Below, piece after piece: positions 11,116-22,846 of a DNA stretch of 64,000 bases. The notes beneath the pieces are model-generated. The model searched no databases. It had not been told where the DNA came from and saw only the letters and a program-made list of their open reading frames with translations. Source of the stretch: Aphanomyces cochlioides. Its lineage: Eukaryota; Oomycota; Saprolegniomycetes; Saprolegniales; Verrucalvaceae. The number at the start of each line of letters is the position of its first letter. The first letter of the stretch is position 1. A program made the translations under genes and the position numbers. The stretch lies in contig JAHQRK010000001.1 in NCBI GenBank assembly GCA_019828595.1, positions 3,472,001-3,536,000 of the forward strand, given 5' to 3'.

Positions 11116-11263
11116 CAGACTTATCCGGATGATACTTGCGAGCGTACTTTCAGACAGACTTAACCGGATGATACTTGCGAGCGTACTTTCAGACAGACTT
11201 AACCGGATGATACTTGCGAGCGTACTTTCAGACAGACTTATCCGGATGATACTTGCGAGCGTA
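11116..11263. repeat. 39-bp minisatellite, about 3.8 copies
   Basis: Units begin with CAGACTTA/CAGACTTAAC at 11116, 11155, 11194 and 11233, exactly 39 bp apart, and contain CCGGATGATACTTGCGAG. Copies differ at one visible position (TATCC or TAACC). It lies 44 bp before the inferred start of the ALDH gene. Because 39 is divisible by three, both strands stay open in some frames, giving artefactual repeat peptides. Confidence 0.95.
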
Positions 11264-11306
11264 GATATGTACTTCAAACACGAAAGTGCACCCAAGGCAT
11301 CAAGAC

Positions 11307-12967
11307 ATGGTCCGTGCATCGATGAGAAGTCTGTGGCGCCACACGGAGCAGCTTCAAACGCACAGCTTCGTCGGCGGCCGCTGGGTTGAGTCAATTTCAG
11401 GTAGGCATTGCTGCGCTAAACCCCGTTTGTGATTTGCCCCCAGGGTCGACATATTCAGTCCAAAACCCGTCGACAGGAAAGGACTTGTACGACGTGGCTG
11501 CCACGGATGAAGAAGATGCACGTGCTGCGATTGCTGCGGCAAGTGAAGCGTTCCGTGAATGGAAAAGTCGAACGCCATTTGATCGCTCTGCTATTTTGCA
11601 AAAATGGGAACATCTCTTGCGTACCAATGATGACTTCTTGGCTCATGTCATGGCATGCGAGAGTGGCAAGCCGCTTGCTGAAGCCAAAGGGGAAGTGTCT
11701 TACGCGGCCGACTACTTGAAATTCTTTTCTCATGAAGTTCTCCGCTACGAAGGCTTCATGATTCCCACCCATCTCCCTGGACGACGACTCATGGCCATGC
11801 GACAGCCAGTTGGAGTTTGCGCAATGATTACGCCTTGGAACTTTCCCATTGGTATGCTGGCACGAAAGGTGGCTCCTGCTTTGGCTGCTGGTTGTACCGC
11901 TGTTGTTAAGCCAGCAGAATCGACACCTGTATCAGCATTATGCTTCGCCCAACTGGGCCACGAAGCTGGAGTGCCTGCTGGTGTTCTCAATATTCTTCCT
12001 GCTCCACGTGATACTGCTGCGCGAATTGGCACTGTTTTTTCAACACATCCAGATGTACAGTCACCTAAATGGCATCAGTAATGTGGTTTAGGTCCGGAAG
12101 TTGTCATTCACGGGATCCACGGCTGTGGGGAAGCATCTAGCTGCTCAATGCGCGTCGACTGTGAAGAAAGTCTCGATGGAGTTGGGCGGAAATGCTCCAT
12201 TTATTGTGTTTGACGATGCAGATATCGATGAAGCAGTTGAGGGCCTTGTCCAGGGCAAGTTCCGCAACACCGGGCAAACTTGCGTGTGTCCCAACCGAGT
12301 GCTAGTGCATGCCACAATTATTGAAGAGTTCTCCTCAAAGCTGGTAGCGCGCGTCGCACAGTTGAAGCAAGGCAATGCCGAGACGTCTGGCTTTCCACTC
12401 GGGCCATTAATTACACCTTCCGCAGTCACAAAGGTAAAATCCACTAAATATGTCGGAAGACTCATTGTTGCAAAGGTGAAAGGATTGATCGACCAAGCAG
12501 TGACTGCTGGGGCAAATGTCCTTCTCGGAGGCGAGCCCAACGGTGCCTTGGGACCAAATTATATGCACCCAACTGTTGTTGCTGACGTGACTATGAATAT
12601 GGATATTGCCACACAAGAATCGTTTGGTCCAGTTGTTCCGCTGCTTTCATTCAGCTCGGAAAGCGAAGCGATTGCCTTGGCCAACGCAACCGAGTCTGGA
12701 CTTGCAGCTTATTGCTATACGAAAGATTTGGGACGTGCTTGGCGAGTCTCGGAAGAACTTGAGGCTGGCATGGTCGGAGTCAACACTGGGCTAATCTCAG
12801 CAGCTCAAGCTCCATTTGGCGGTGTAAAGCAATCGGGACTTGGTCGCGAGGGCTCAATTGTCGGGCTTGTACGTTCAATCAATGGCATCGAGTGATGCTG
12901 ATTTACTTCGTTGTAGGATGACTACACAGAACTGAAGTATGTGGCGATGGCTGGCCTTGGCGCTTAA
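11307..12967 (+). CDS. succinate-semialdehyde dehydrogenase-like ALDH
   Basis: Five exons: 11307-11400, 11444-12054, 12092-12433, 12476-12868 and 12917-12967, 496 residues. The first exon, ATG at 11307, reads MVRASMRSLWRHTEQLQ, an Arg-rich amphipathic start suited to mitochondrial import, then HSFVGGRWVESISG, the usual ALDH opening strand. Catalytic features: PWNFPIGM, SFTGSTAVGK, the Glu in SMELGGNAPF, and the nucleophile in NTGQTCVCPNR with the extra Cys typical of SSADH. The end is FGGVKQSGLGREGS then DDYTELKYV. SSADH oxidises succinate semialdehyde to succinate in the GABA shunt. The 42-nt intron at 12434-12475 is in frame with no stop. Substrate is inferred from motif likeness. Confidence 0.88.
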
Positions 12968-13108
12968 TTTTGTGGAATTACGACCTCTCAACGACTCAAC
13001 TTCGCCATTGGTAAGCTTGAACGTCGTCAGTCCATTGTAAGGAGAATAAACAATTTTGTTCGGGGTCTGTTGCCTTTGTTGTCATGGGTTTGATGGCAAA
13101 ACGCAGTG

Positions 13109-16100
13109 CTAATCGTCACTTGCTCCTAGCTCTACTTCACTTCGTTCTTTGGCGAGAATTCCTTCCAAAAAGCCATCAGCTTTGATCCATTCTTTCTCTT
13201 CGATCGCATAGTATAACCAAGCAACGTGGTCGGATCTTTCTGGATATTCAACTGGCACATGCTTTTCTTCAAAGTCGAGGAGCTTAGTCCGAAGCGAGAG
13301 CGGCATCCGCTCCAGTTCACCGACAGGTGGATCTTCTCGAGCGCTCCGTGGCGACAACGACCACCTTGTCTCTCCTGTTACTGTGTTGTAGTAGTAGACA
13401 TATCCTGTGCCAACATCAATATGCTCCGCCCATTGGGCTCCGATATCGCGCTTGGTTAAGTAGGCTCGTGATGTTGTGATGGCCTCCTTGTCTTGATTCT
13501 CAAACCACTCCTGGGCTGGAGACATGCTTGGAGTTGTTCCTTCAGGCAAAGGCTCATCGAAGTCATCTGGCTTGGTCCATCGGTATTCTTCCGTCAGCTG
13601 ATTGTAGTAGTATGGCATTTGATACGTGTCGTCAAAGCCTTCTATCCACGGCGAACGAGGAGTAGTTCTCTTGACAAGCTGGTGGTCGGGGCTCATTTCG
13701 TATCCATAGTAATATTGCCACCGTAAAGTAGGCTCACGATTTAGGCTGCGCGCAGTTCGTCGACGCTGACTGCTTGAGCCACTGCTGTGAGCAGTCTGAG
13801 GCGGGAGTGACCACGAGCATTCGCCTGATGTCGGATTATAATAGTAGGCCACATTTGTAGCGGGATCGATGTGCTCTTCCCAAGCGCCGATCGATCGTCG
13901 AGAGATTGAACGTTGAGTGAGCTGGTCTCGCTGAGTCTCGTACAGCTTGCGCTGGTCAGGAGATGGCACGTCCCAGCGGTACTCATGTGTGTGGCAATTG
14001 TAGTAATAAAAGTACCCAGACTCATCGTCGAGGCATTGGAACCAGCCTTCCGCATTGTATGGTGGGACGAATGAATCACCAAAGATGTCCATCGCAAGTG
14101 GTCGCACTCGTCTTCGCTCCTGACTTCGCGCATTGTAGTAATAAGGTCGGTGGGACACAGGGTCAAAGAGTTCAATCCAACGATTTGCAGCTTCGCCCAC
14201 GGCTGCACGAACTCGAAAGCCTCGAAAGTGGCGCTGAATAACAGTCGCAGCCTTCTTTTCCCGTCGAACCTTCGTCTGAAGTCGCTTAACGCGTGCTTCC
14301 CGTGTTTGACGCTCGACGCCTTCAGTTAGGGGTTGCAATTCCCTCTTGGCGAAACGCAGTAACTTTTCAGCCTCGTTGCACTCGCCCACTGCTAAATCCA
14401 AGTTGCGTGTCTCGACAGCAATCGCAAGACGCTTGGCTTGCAACTGGTCTGCGAGTTGAACTTGCAGATAGCGGGTCAAATATCGCTGCTTCACACCAGT
14501 GATACGTGCTGAGTCGTGAAATTTCGACTTGATTGTCATCGTTTTGTCCAAATCTTCTGTCAAGAGTGCCTCGTCAGCTTGGTTTTGAGAAAGGGTTCGT
14601 TGCAGGCCATCAATCTTTGCAGATAGCTCTGCCACTCGAGCGCCATAAGTGTGGATTTTCACAAAGAGAGGCTTGGCGACGACTTCAAGTTTCCGCAATT
14701 CCTTAGTCACCTCAGCTTCTTCACGCCCTTTGTAGCCGCGAAACATCCTCTGCAAAAGCAAAATGCTGCGATTGCGCTTCTCCTGTGCAGCTAGAACCAT
14801 CTTCATGGTCTTCATGAAGTTTCGAGAGACGTATCCTCGGCACATGCTCTGGATTAATCGCGCCGCTTTGTCCTCGCGCCGACGAAGTTGTACAAGGCCA
14901 AGCATGATCGTTCCAAGCTGGCGCTCGCGGACGCCACGCCAATTCTGTTGAATTCGAATCACCGCGCGGATGCGTCTCTCTTCGGCTTCGACAAGTTTTC
15001 TTGCCTTTTCAGCTTCCCATGCCTTATGGCTACGATGTGCTCGTTGGATTTGCTTGGCACAAACGTGGCGCATCCGCTCCAATTCGTGCTCAATCAGTCG
15101 GCGAGCAAAGTCTTTGCGTCCGTTGTGTCCACGATAGATACGTTGTAAGTACCGCGCCGCTTCGTGCTCCTTCTTTGCCTGTAGGCGTTGCATTTCTATC
15201 ATTTGTTTCCTCAATGCGACGTCACCACGGCCTCGATGTCCACGCCATAGACGCTGAACACGAATTGCAGCATAATTGAGCATTGCTTCTCGCCGGGTCT
15301 CCAGCATTGCTATTCTACGATTTTCGTCTCGAATTCTGTGCACTCGCAACCTATCGCGATGACCGCGGAAGATCTTGGCGTTCTGGTGAGGGCCACTTCC
15401 GATAATGCAAGCATTATACCTTTTGAAATATCAGAGCTGCAGCTTCTTCATTGAGCCGGATCCGCATGATACGGCGGGCTTGGCGGCACATGAGTTTGAC
15501 ACGATAGTAACGATAAGCACGCTGAATCACATGTGACTTGGCTTCTTGCAAAACGGCTAACTTCATCCGACGATATGCCGCCCTCGCCAGAAAACCTCTC
15601 ACTCGTGCTTGTATTTTCGGCAATACTTCTCGCTCGACTCGACGAAGTTTCGCCCCGTACACGCCTCCTCGCGCCAGGCAACCGCGCATGAGAGCCTGAA
15701 TTCGTGTCGCGCTCACTTCTCGTAGATGATTCAACTCTTTCTAAGTGTGACACAGCTCTTAAGGATAAGAGCATTATATCTTGTGATTGCTGACCTGTAT
15801 TTGAAGTTCCATCGCATTGGCAAGTGGTTCGATACCAAAGAAGGAGCTCGACCAGTCAACAAATTCCAAACGTGCGACCAACTATGAGATTGATGTCATT
15901 CGAATGAAAGAGAACTTTGATACCTGATGCAAGTACTGACGCCGAATATGGGGACAATCGGTCATGTCTAGGGTGAATAGCTTCGTGCATGAAGTCGTCA
16001 AAACATCAATGCCAGCTTCCGTGACCCGAGGGCAATTGACAAGGGAAAGCGAAGTGAGTGACTTCATGCCCTTGGCCAAAGTTTGCAAAACCTACGGAGG

Positions 16101-17430
16101 ATTCATGAAAGCTGTTCACTCGAACAACTCATACGTTATCAGTAATGTGATGACAGTGAGCGATGTTCAAGTGCTCTAGAGACTTGCAGTGCTGAGCCAG
16201 AGCGGCGATGCCTCGATTCGTGATGTTAGGACTGCCACTGATGTCCAGCCAAACAAGACGCGAACATGATTTAGCAAGGTGGAGAAGGTCCTCGTTTTGG
16301 GTTTTGATACATCCGGCGAGAGAGAGCCGTTCAAGCGAGTGACATCGCGTAGCTAGCTCCTTGATGGAATAGCTGCTGACGTCTCTGCATCCTGTAAGTT
16401 TGAGAGTCGAGAGGACAGGACAACCAGCAGCAATGGCTCGAATACCCATATCGCGGACATGTCGACAACCAAATAAATCCAAGTACTGAAGGTTCGAACA
16501 CCATCTCCCCAACTCAATCAGGGCTTTGTCACCGAACTCGCCGACGTGGGCACAGTCTGATACGTCCAAGTAAGTGAGGCCCTTGCAATATTGTGCAATC
16601 TTCGAGATGCCAGCGTCCGTGACTTGCTTGCAGCGAGCCAAGATAAGTTTCTCGATCATCCAACAACCTGCAGCGAGGGTTGCAAGGGCGAGATCACCGA
16701 TTTGAGTGCAGTCACTGAGATCCACTGTCACAAGGCGGCATTGATGAGCCAGCACACGCAGTCCCAAGTCTGTAACTTTTTCGCATTTGCCAAGATAAAT
16801 GCCAGTTAAACAAGGACAGTGTCGAGCCACAGACCTGCGTAAATTATGTCACATGCGGTGCAAGGAAGAGAAATCATACCAAATACCAGCGTCAGTGACA
16901 TCAGTACAGTGACTCAATTTCAAGGTCTTGAGGTTCGGGACTAGATTTGCGACTTCCTGTACTGTGGCATCAGTCACAGCAAGTCCACTGTCAATAGCAT
17001 GCTGATGTAAATCTATTTCAGTTCGAAACGTGCCCACATCATCAGCCAAAAAATTGAGCAGGAATGACCGCATACGCCTACACATTTTGTTGGATCTCAT
17101 CATTCGTTTGACTTGTTTGTACCTTGGACTCTTCAATTCATTATCTATCGGTGTCAACTTAGACGCTCCGTACGGCGAACGCGGTCGCTTTTTGGACCAC
17201 CCACGAGAGCCTGGAATATTGTACTTGTTTCTGTCATCTTCCCATACAGTCTTTGGTTTCCCCGGAGGCCTTGTGAAAAGCAATTTTTCGTCTGGGAGGT
17301 TGCTCTCGAGCCTCTCGTCATTCATATTGGACTGCGAGACTACTCGCCTCATTGCCGAGTTGACCAGAGGCTTAAGGAAGTGCTCAGCAGAGCTCACTTG
17401 ACGCCAATCGACCGCGGAATCCTCCATCAT
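13109..17430 (-). CDS. LRR-IQ-WW multidomain fusion protein
   Basis: Six minus-strand exons (17430-16880, 16834-16135, 16091-15924, 15881-15795, 15740-15420, 15382-13109) join in frame to 1366 residues. Residues 1-150 are basic and unrecognised. About 150-500 hold AMN1/FBXL-type leucine-rich repeats (LKLSHCTDVTDAGI, TVDLSDCTQIGDLAL, YLDVSDCAHVGEFG). About 530-850 hold many IQ motifs (IQALMRGCLARGG, VQRLWRGHRGR, IQRAHRSHKAW) that bind calmodulin-like proteins, then a helical coiled stretch. About 970-1300 hold WW-like modules with YYYN cores (WEEHIDPATNVAYYYN, WAEHIDVGTGYVYYYN). The exon at 15795-15881 bridges the LRR and IQ parts and keeps the frame. A cytoskeletal or flagellar scaffold is plausible but unproven. 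No F-box is seen. Confidence 0.85.
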
Positions 17431-17562
17431 CCTGCGTTGAAGCGACGTTTTCGAAAATTGGCACGAGAAACCTCGAGACTTTATGTTATAAATTTTGACC
17501 AGTATTGAAAATCAGTTCTTCGACACAACCACCTCCCGCGGCATCCGACAGGTTCAGCAGCG

Positions 17563-19765
17563 ATGGTTGACTTCGACATCATGGGTACGAACTCGACGTA
17601 ACATGCAGCTCATCCTTGGGTAGAGAAAGCCTCGACTGGCGAGGTGCAGCACGACTTTGGAGCGTTGAATACTTTGCTTTTTGTCACGATTCTTGGCATG
17701 TGCATTGTGTGTGCCTACTTGATCAAGGAATACAAGTTTTACTATCTACCGGAGTCTGGTGCTGCAATGATCGTTGGACTGATTGTTGGTGCTTGGTAAG
17801 TCTGGACGTTTTTGCTTCCGTCACTGACACGACGCAGCGCCAGAGTGTTTTATCCAAGCCGGAAAGAAATGGATTTTCTTCGATTCAATGTACGTTGCTA
17901 TCTTAAACACGACAATTGATTTACTGTCACCGATCCAGAAACTGCTATTCTACTTCTTTCTACTCCCGCCCATCATTTTTGAAGCAGGATATTCTGTCCA
18001 TCGGGTATTTTTTTATGACCATCCATGGATTACAAATTGAAATGTAGAAACGATTTTTCAATAACTTCATGCAAGCGATGAACTCCATTTTTAGCTTCTT
18101 ACGACATGCTGCTGTAGGACCATTATGCTCTATGCCGTAGTAGGCACTATGATCTCGACGTTCATGGTGGGCTTCTTGACGTTTTACGCTGGCAAGGTAC
18201 GATAGCAGTCCTCCATTGATAAAGTTTTGGTAGATGGAATGGATTGCAATCGATTCATCAAGCCCTCTGGAGGCATTACTCTTTGGCGCTCTAATATCTG
18301 CCGTTGACCCAGTTGCAACGTTATCCATTCTCGGAAATCCAGAACTAAATTTGGATCCGCTCTTGTACAGGTATTTACTCCTCATGTATTCACAATTTTG
18401 GCTCAATACTCTTTAAGTCTTGTCTTTGGGGAAAGTGTGCTCAATGACGCAGTGTCAATCGTGCTTTTCAATACGTTCCTCAAGGTTTGTTGTATCGTAA
18501 TGAGTTGCAGTTTGGTGCCAACGTATTCATAGTTTGAAGAGTCTGGCAAAGAGTTTACTTACGGAGCCATTTGGATGCTCATGTTTGAATTTATAATGAT
18601 CTCTTTGGGCTCAGTTGTCGTTGGATTTGTCACTGGGTGGCACGCTTATCGTCCCAACACATTTAACCTTCTCCTAGTTTGGGTTGCTCGCTCTTGTGCA
18701 AAAACACCAACTTGAAGAAATATCCAAAATATGAAATCACGATGCTTTTCCTGTTTGCCTACGGCTCCTACTCCTTGGCCGAAGTGATGAAGTTGTCCGG
18801 AATCATGTCCCTGTTCTTCTGTGGGATCACAATGGCGCACTACAACACAACCAATTTATCGTCTACGTCTCAGGTTGCCCCTAATAATCCCCATACCTTT
18901 AACCTGCTTGGTAGATTACAGCCGAGTCAATCTTTCAAAGTTTTGCACTCACTGCTGAGTTTTTTGTCTTCCTGTATATGGGCATGGGTATATGCGTGGG
19001 TCAATTCGGTCGTTGGGATTTCAAGTTCATGGTTCTTGCCATCATATTTTGCCTGGTTTCTCGACTGTTCAACATCTATCCTCTCAGTTGGCTGGCCAAC
19101 TGGAAGCGGAAGGAAAAAGTTTCCATGCAAATGCAAACAGTCTTATGGTTTGCCGGTCTTCGTGGTGCAATGGCCTTTGCCCTGTCACAGTTTGTCCAGA
19201 ACGACATGACGCAGATTGACATTGCATGGCTAGGGATATGCCTGGGGCAAATCGAGATTTGTACACAACCACCACTCTCTCAGTCGTCATCTTTACTACA
19301 ATTGTCTGCGGCGGGTTGACAGAACCTCTTCTGAAAAAGACAAAGCTCAAGGTGGAATGCATTCTTGTTTTCTTGCTAATTCATGAACGAAGATTGATGA
19401 AGACGAGCTTGACGAATTCGACGAAGAGTATGGCCTCATCTCAACACAAGAGGTACAGTACTACATCTTCGAAGAAAATATTCACGTATCATGAAGGTGT
19501 CGGATCATCAACTGTCACCAGAATCACCCGGTGCTGCATCGATCCGTCGTATGTCGGTGGAATCAGAGCCAAGTTACGTTGAGTCCTTCTGGGGTAATGT
19601 GGATGATACTTATATGAAGCCAATATTTGGTGGCATCTCGCGCAGGCCGTCGTCTCATGTAATCACTTTTGCTTTTAGTGATGGCTTATATGATTGTAGA
19701 CTGTCAGTACAGCATCTCTATCTCCCCCCCTTCAAGGTGAAGCCTCGTCTCCCCATGAGCATTGA
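17563..19765 (+). CDS. NHE-type Na+/H+ exchanger (CPA1)
   Basis: About 15 exons: 17563-17584, 17624-17795, 17838-17889, 17939-18004, 18048-18070, 18118-18196, 18234-18370, 18418-18484, 18532-18636, 18678-18873, 18915-19183, 19234-19351, 19393-19452, 19497-19658, then an uncertain end. Start MVDFDIMEKASTGEVQHD. NHE motifs: FFLLPPIIFEAGYS, ALISAVDPVATLSI, FGESVLNDAVSIV (the ND pair), and GLRGAMAFAL, with about 11-12 hydrophobic helices, closest in feel to NHE8-like exchangers. They swap H+ for Na+ or K+ on plasma or endomembranes. The intron at 18071-18117 starts with GC. The cytosolic tail is acidic (IDEDELDEFDEEYG). The 3' end is unresolved: one splice choice stops at 19763-19765, others run on towards 20007. 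Confidence 0.82.
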
Positions 19766-20551
19766 GTGTTATCTTAACGGCAAGTAAGCTTGTTCAAATT
19801 TCCGATTGCAACGCCTTTGAGCCTTGGGAATGATCCGCCCATTCGTAGTGTTGCTCGCTTTGAGCCCATTGCACTAAACACAAAGATGTTCACTGCATTA
19901 AGGAATGTTTATCTCCAAAAAAACTAATCGGTTGATGGGTACAGCACTGACGAGCTCAATGCGCTATCTCAACATCATAGCCAAGTTTACCTTAGCCTCC
20001 CACGAAACAAACAGTGACTCCAGTACCATCTCGTGCACAATTGCTTCTTTCTCGCTTTCTTGAAGTCAAGAAAGGTCATCTTGTTAATTCAGCGTCACGG
20101 CATTCCCTCAATATCATTGGCGGTGGATTCGCAAATCAAGTGTGTCGAGAATGTTCACGACATTCGAGGAGTGCGCGAAGTGCATTGAGCGACGTGGCGA
20201 ATCGTCGTCATGTGACAGTGGTCTTGGACGAAATCACTGAAGAATGGGACAGATTTGTCGGTTTCAAAGCCCAAGCAAAGCTGTCGCAGGTTGCGGTTTC
20301 ATCAAGTTCTCTTTGACAAGCTCAAGTTACGCTCTTCTTTGAGAATTGACGCCACGAAGATCCCTTGACGGAGAAATTCGGGAGCTGGACCATCACCACG
20401 GATAATTTCAATGTCATCTGGACCATGCGATGTACTTTTCGGAAGACTCGTGAAGAGATTAGAAACTTCTAGAAGGTATCACGTCAATATTGAAATTCAA
20501 AACCGATCACATTAAGATTCATTAATCATAAATAAAAGATTCCCCATGGAT
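19766..20551. other. unresolved region after the exchanger
   Basis: Coding-like plus-strand pieces occur at about 19803-19930 (PIATPLSLGNDPPIRSVA, ARFEPIALNTKMFTAL) and 19945-20007 (TDELNALSQHHSQVYLSL, then stop), possibly an alternative exchanger tail. A further piece ends near 20316 (VVLDEITEEWDRFVGF). On the minus strand about 20320-20470 reads GPDDIEIIRGDGPAPEFL. I could not connect any of these with confident splice sites. Confidence 0.3.
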
Positions 20552-21463
20552 TCATGCAACTATTGAGAAGCACCCGCTGTCGGCGACTTGAGTGCCGTCC
20601 ATGGACATAATTCGTATGTAGTAGTCATTGGCGGGGGTTATACCTGCAGGGACAGCTTGATAGACAAAGAGTCCGTTGTTCTCCACATGGTCTGCGACGA
20701 GTGTACTTGCCGACGCGCCTTTTCGGCGGAGAACGATGCGGACTTCTGAAATCGATGCATCCCGGCGTTCCCACATGAGGAATGCAGATTGTCCCCATCT
20801 CCAGACTGATTCAGGTTTTGGAGAGTGTACACAAATGAATGAGGATTCTCCGTCGAGAGACGCAAGAGATGGCGCGCTTCTTGATCGCGGCAAACCAAGT
20901 CCTGCTTCATCAAGTTCATCTTCAATCGATGGATCGGATTTGGCTGGAATATCCACGGAATGACTTCGCCCTGACGCGTGACTGACAAGAGGGGCACGCT
21001 GTTGTTCCTTGTTTGGGTATTGTTCGACGACATTCGTGGTGCACTGCAGCATGTTGCTCTGATGGTTGATGAGGGGTGTGAGTGTTAAGTAGCAAATTTG
21101 AAAATGAGGTGCATTGGGGCACTGCAGATGCACTTGAAGTTGCCATTGTCCAATCATTGTCGTTTGCAACAGTTCCAAACCAACTTCAACTGTTTTAAAC
21201 ACCGTTGTGATCCTGTTAGCACAGTTGTTCAGCCATCCTTCCGATTCTGTCGCTCCATCTGATATCGGGAAACTCTGTGGGGATTCGTTCAACGACTGCG
21301 AGCTCTGGTCGTGGGGTTCGAGCTGGTCGCGTTGTTGTGTCTCACGCTCCCCTGCCTTGGTTCCACTTGATGTACAGTACCATGTTGAACACTTGTGACG
21401 GTGTCGGGTAGCCTGGCAGGTCTCTTGCTTGAGGTAGCCACGGACGTGACAATGAACATTCAA
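20552..21463 (-). CDS. KRE9/KNH-domain protein (paralogue 2), 5' end unresolved
   Basis: The C-terminal part is a clear KNH domain: WRWGQSAFLMWERRD, VRIVLRRKG, LVADHVENNGLFVYQAVP, NDYYIRIMSMDG, ending CFSIVA. Before it lies PRSRSAPSLASLD, shared with paralogue 3. The frame stays open to 21463 but has no ATG there; the first in-frame ATG is at 21157 (MIGQWQLQVHLQCPN), giving about 201 residues. The open stretch upstream of it (SQSLNESPQSFPISDG, VFKTVEVGLELLQ) looks coding, so an upstream exon joined near 21350 is likely. No signal peptide is seen in the visible part. Function unknown. Confidence 0.65.
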   Translation of the reverse strand: MNVHCHVRGYLKQETCQATRHRHKCSTWYCTSSGTKAGERETQQRDQLEPHDQSSQSLNESPQSFPISDGATESEGWLNNCANRITTVFKTVEVGLELLQTTMIGQWQLQVHLQCPNAPHFQICYLTLTPLINHQSNMLQCTTNVVEQYPNKEQQRAPLVSHASGRSHSVDIPAKSDPSIEDELDEAGLGLPRSRSAPSLASLDGESSFICVHSPKPESVWRWGQSAFLMWERRDASISEVRIVLRRKGASASTLVADHVENNGLFVYQAVPAGITPANDYYIRIMSMDGTQVADSGCFSIVA

Positions 21464-22846
21464 CCGTCCACACTAACATCTGCTCGTGGCTTGCTTTTAC
21501 GAGGCGAGATCCTCGGCGTGCAGATGGCTCTATGGTATAGAGCGGCGTGACTGTCTCATTGCGAGGGGGCGCACTACAGCTTCAAGACAGTCGCTGGGTA
21601 GGGGCCGCACAGCTTACAACATACCCTTGCAAAATGCTTGCCATGGATAGCTACTGTACTGTCAAGTTCATGTCTCCACCATGCGGTATGCTCACCTTGG
21701 ACTTAAAGATACACGACATTTAGCACTACTACACCTTTTTTCAGTTAATTCCAGATATAATTCGCCGTATTATCTTTCGATTCATCTTGTGCCCGATATA
21801 TTTCGTCAACGCCCATTCAATTTCGTTTGGAGGTTTAATTTATCCATTATAATTCGTAAACGCCCATTATACTTCGCCTCGCGGGTAGTATATTTCGAGT
21901 TGCTCTCAAAATGTTTCATCGTGCTTTCATTATATTTTGAACAAGCTCAAGAAGCGTAGAGTATTATGATGAATGCACCTTGTCAAAACATCGGCTTGGG
22001 ATTGGTTTGTTATTTCAGCTCTGCTTTGGGCAGATGAGAGCATTTAAATCACAACACACGCATCATGAAAATACAACATCTCATTCAATTGACTGATGGA
22101 AAAATGCTACAAACTTGATGATACATTTGAAGGGAGATCGCGATTACAGGGGTGTGAGGTGGTGATGGTTCTTGCTCCATTCTTTGCGCAAATTGAAAAG
22201 TGCGCGAGAACACTCCAAAGATTTTAAAGTGCAATACTTCAACAGCTTGTTCAAAATATAATGAAAGCACGATGAAACATTTTGAGAGCAACTCGAAATA
22301 TACTACCGCGAGGCGAAATATAATGGGCGTTTACGAATTATAATGGATAAATTAAACCTCCAAACGAAATTGAATGGGCGTTGACGAAATATATCGGGCA
22401 CAAGATGAATTGAAAGTTAATACGGCGAATTATACTAGATTTTTTCTGGAATTAACTGAAAAAAGGTGTAGTAGGCCACACTTCCAGTCCACGATGGCGA
22501 GATATCAACGGAGCTTGTATGTCTAGTGGTCTGCATGAAGCATGCTCCTCATCGGCAAAATATTTTCCGCCGTGGCGATAGTAGGCCGACCAGGAGCGAT
22601 GAATCCAGTAGGGACAAGAAGCAAAGGACTTTAAACTGATGCGGTTGCAATGTTTCTATTCAGTGCCCATTACCCATTTATTAGTTGCTAATTGTGCGAG
22701 AACCAGTGGGAGCACAGCTTTCTATCGTTCAGATGTTGATGTCGCCAGCGCTCTCGCCCAGAACGACCAGGCCTGTCGTGGCATCATTAGACATCCTTTG
22801 CTTCCAGCAATAATTTAGATTTAAATACTTTCTCCATATACTGAAC
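21464..22846. other. spacer between tandem KNH genes, holds a foldback element
   Basis: Apart from the inverted-repeat element at 21727-22473, listed separately, no gene is supported. Short open frames inside the element on opposite strands share residues only because the DNA is an inverted repeat. Confidence 0.6.
21727..22473. mobile_element. foldback MITE with about 225-bp inverted ends
   Basis: The left end (TACTACACCTTTTTTCAG…) and the right end (…AAAAGGTGTAGTA) are inverted copies that stay aligned for roughly 225 bases each, to AACAAGCT at about 21947 and AGCTTGTT at about 22243, with a few mismatches. About 290 bp of unrelated sequence lies between. The outer TA of each end fits a TA target duplication with ends starting CTACACC, but a longer duplication is not clear. 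Inside each arm the phrase AACGCCCATT recurs. No transposase is encoded, so this is a non-autonomous element. Confidence 0.88.

Larger units (their letters stand above)
10611..11306. other. intergenic with CCAAT pair and minisatellite
   Basis: No separate gene is supported. It holds an inverted CCAAT pair (10911-10950) and the 39-bp minisatellite (11116-11263), both listed separately. Short open frames over the repeat exist on both strands because the unit is a multiple of three. Confidence 0.5.

Noticed and set aside
11129..11389. Repeat peptide frame over the minisatellite
   Set aside because: Explained by the 39-bp repeat length; the real ALDH first exon lies in another frame.
13109..15349. 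Treating the IQ/WW frame as a separate gene starting at 15349
   Set aside because: There is no ATG at that position, IQ motifs continue upstream across an intron, and the exon chain runs in frame into the LRR part.
21681..22291. Two small frames on opposite strands sharing the same residues
   Set aside because: They are the same DNA in inverted arms of the foldback element, not a gene pair.
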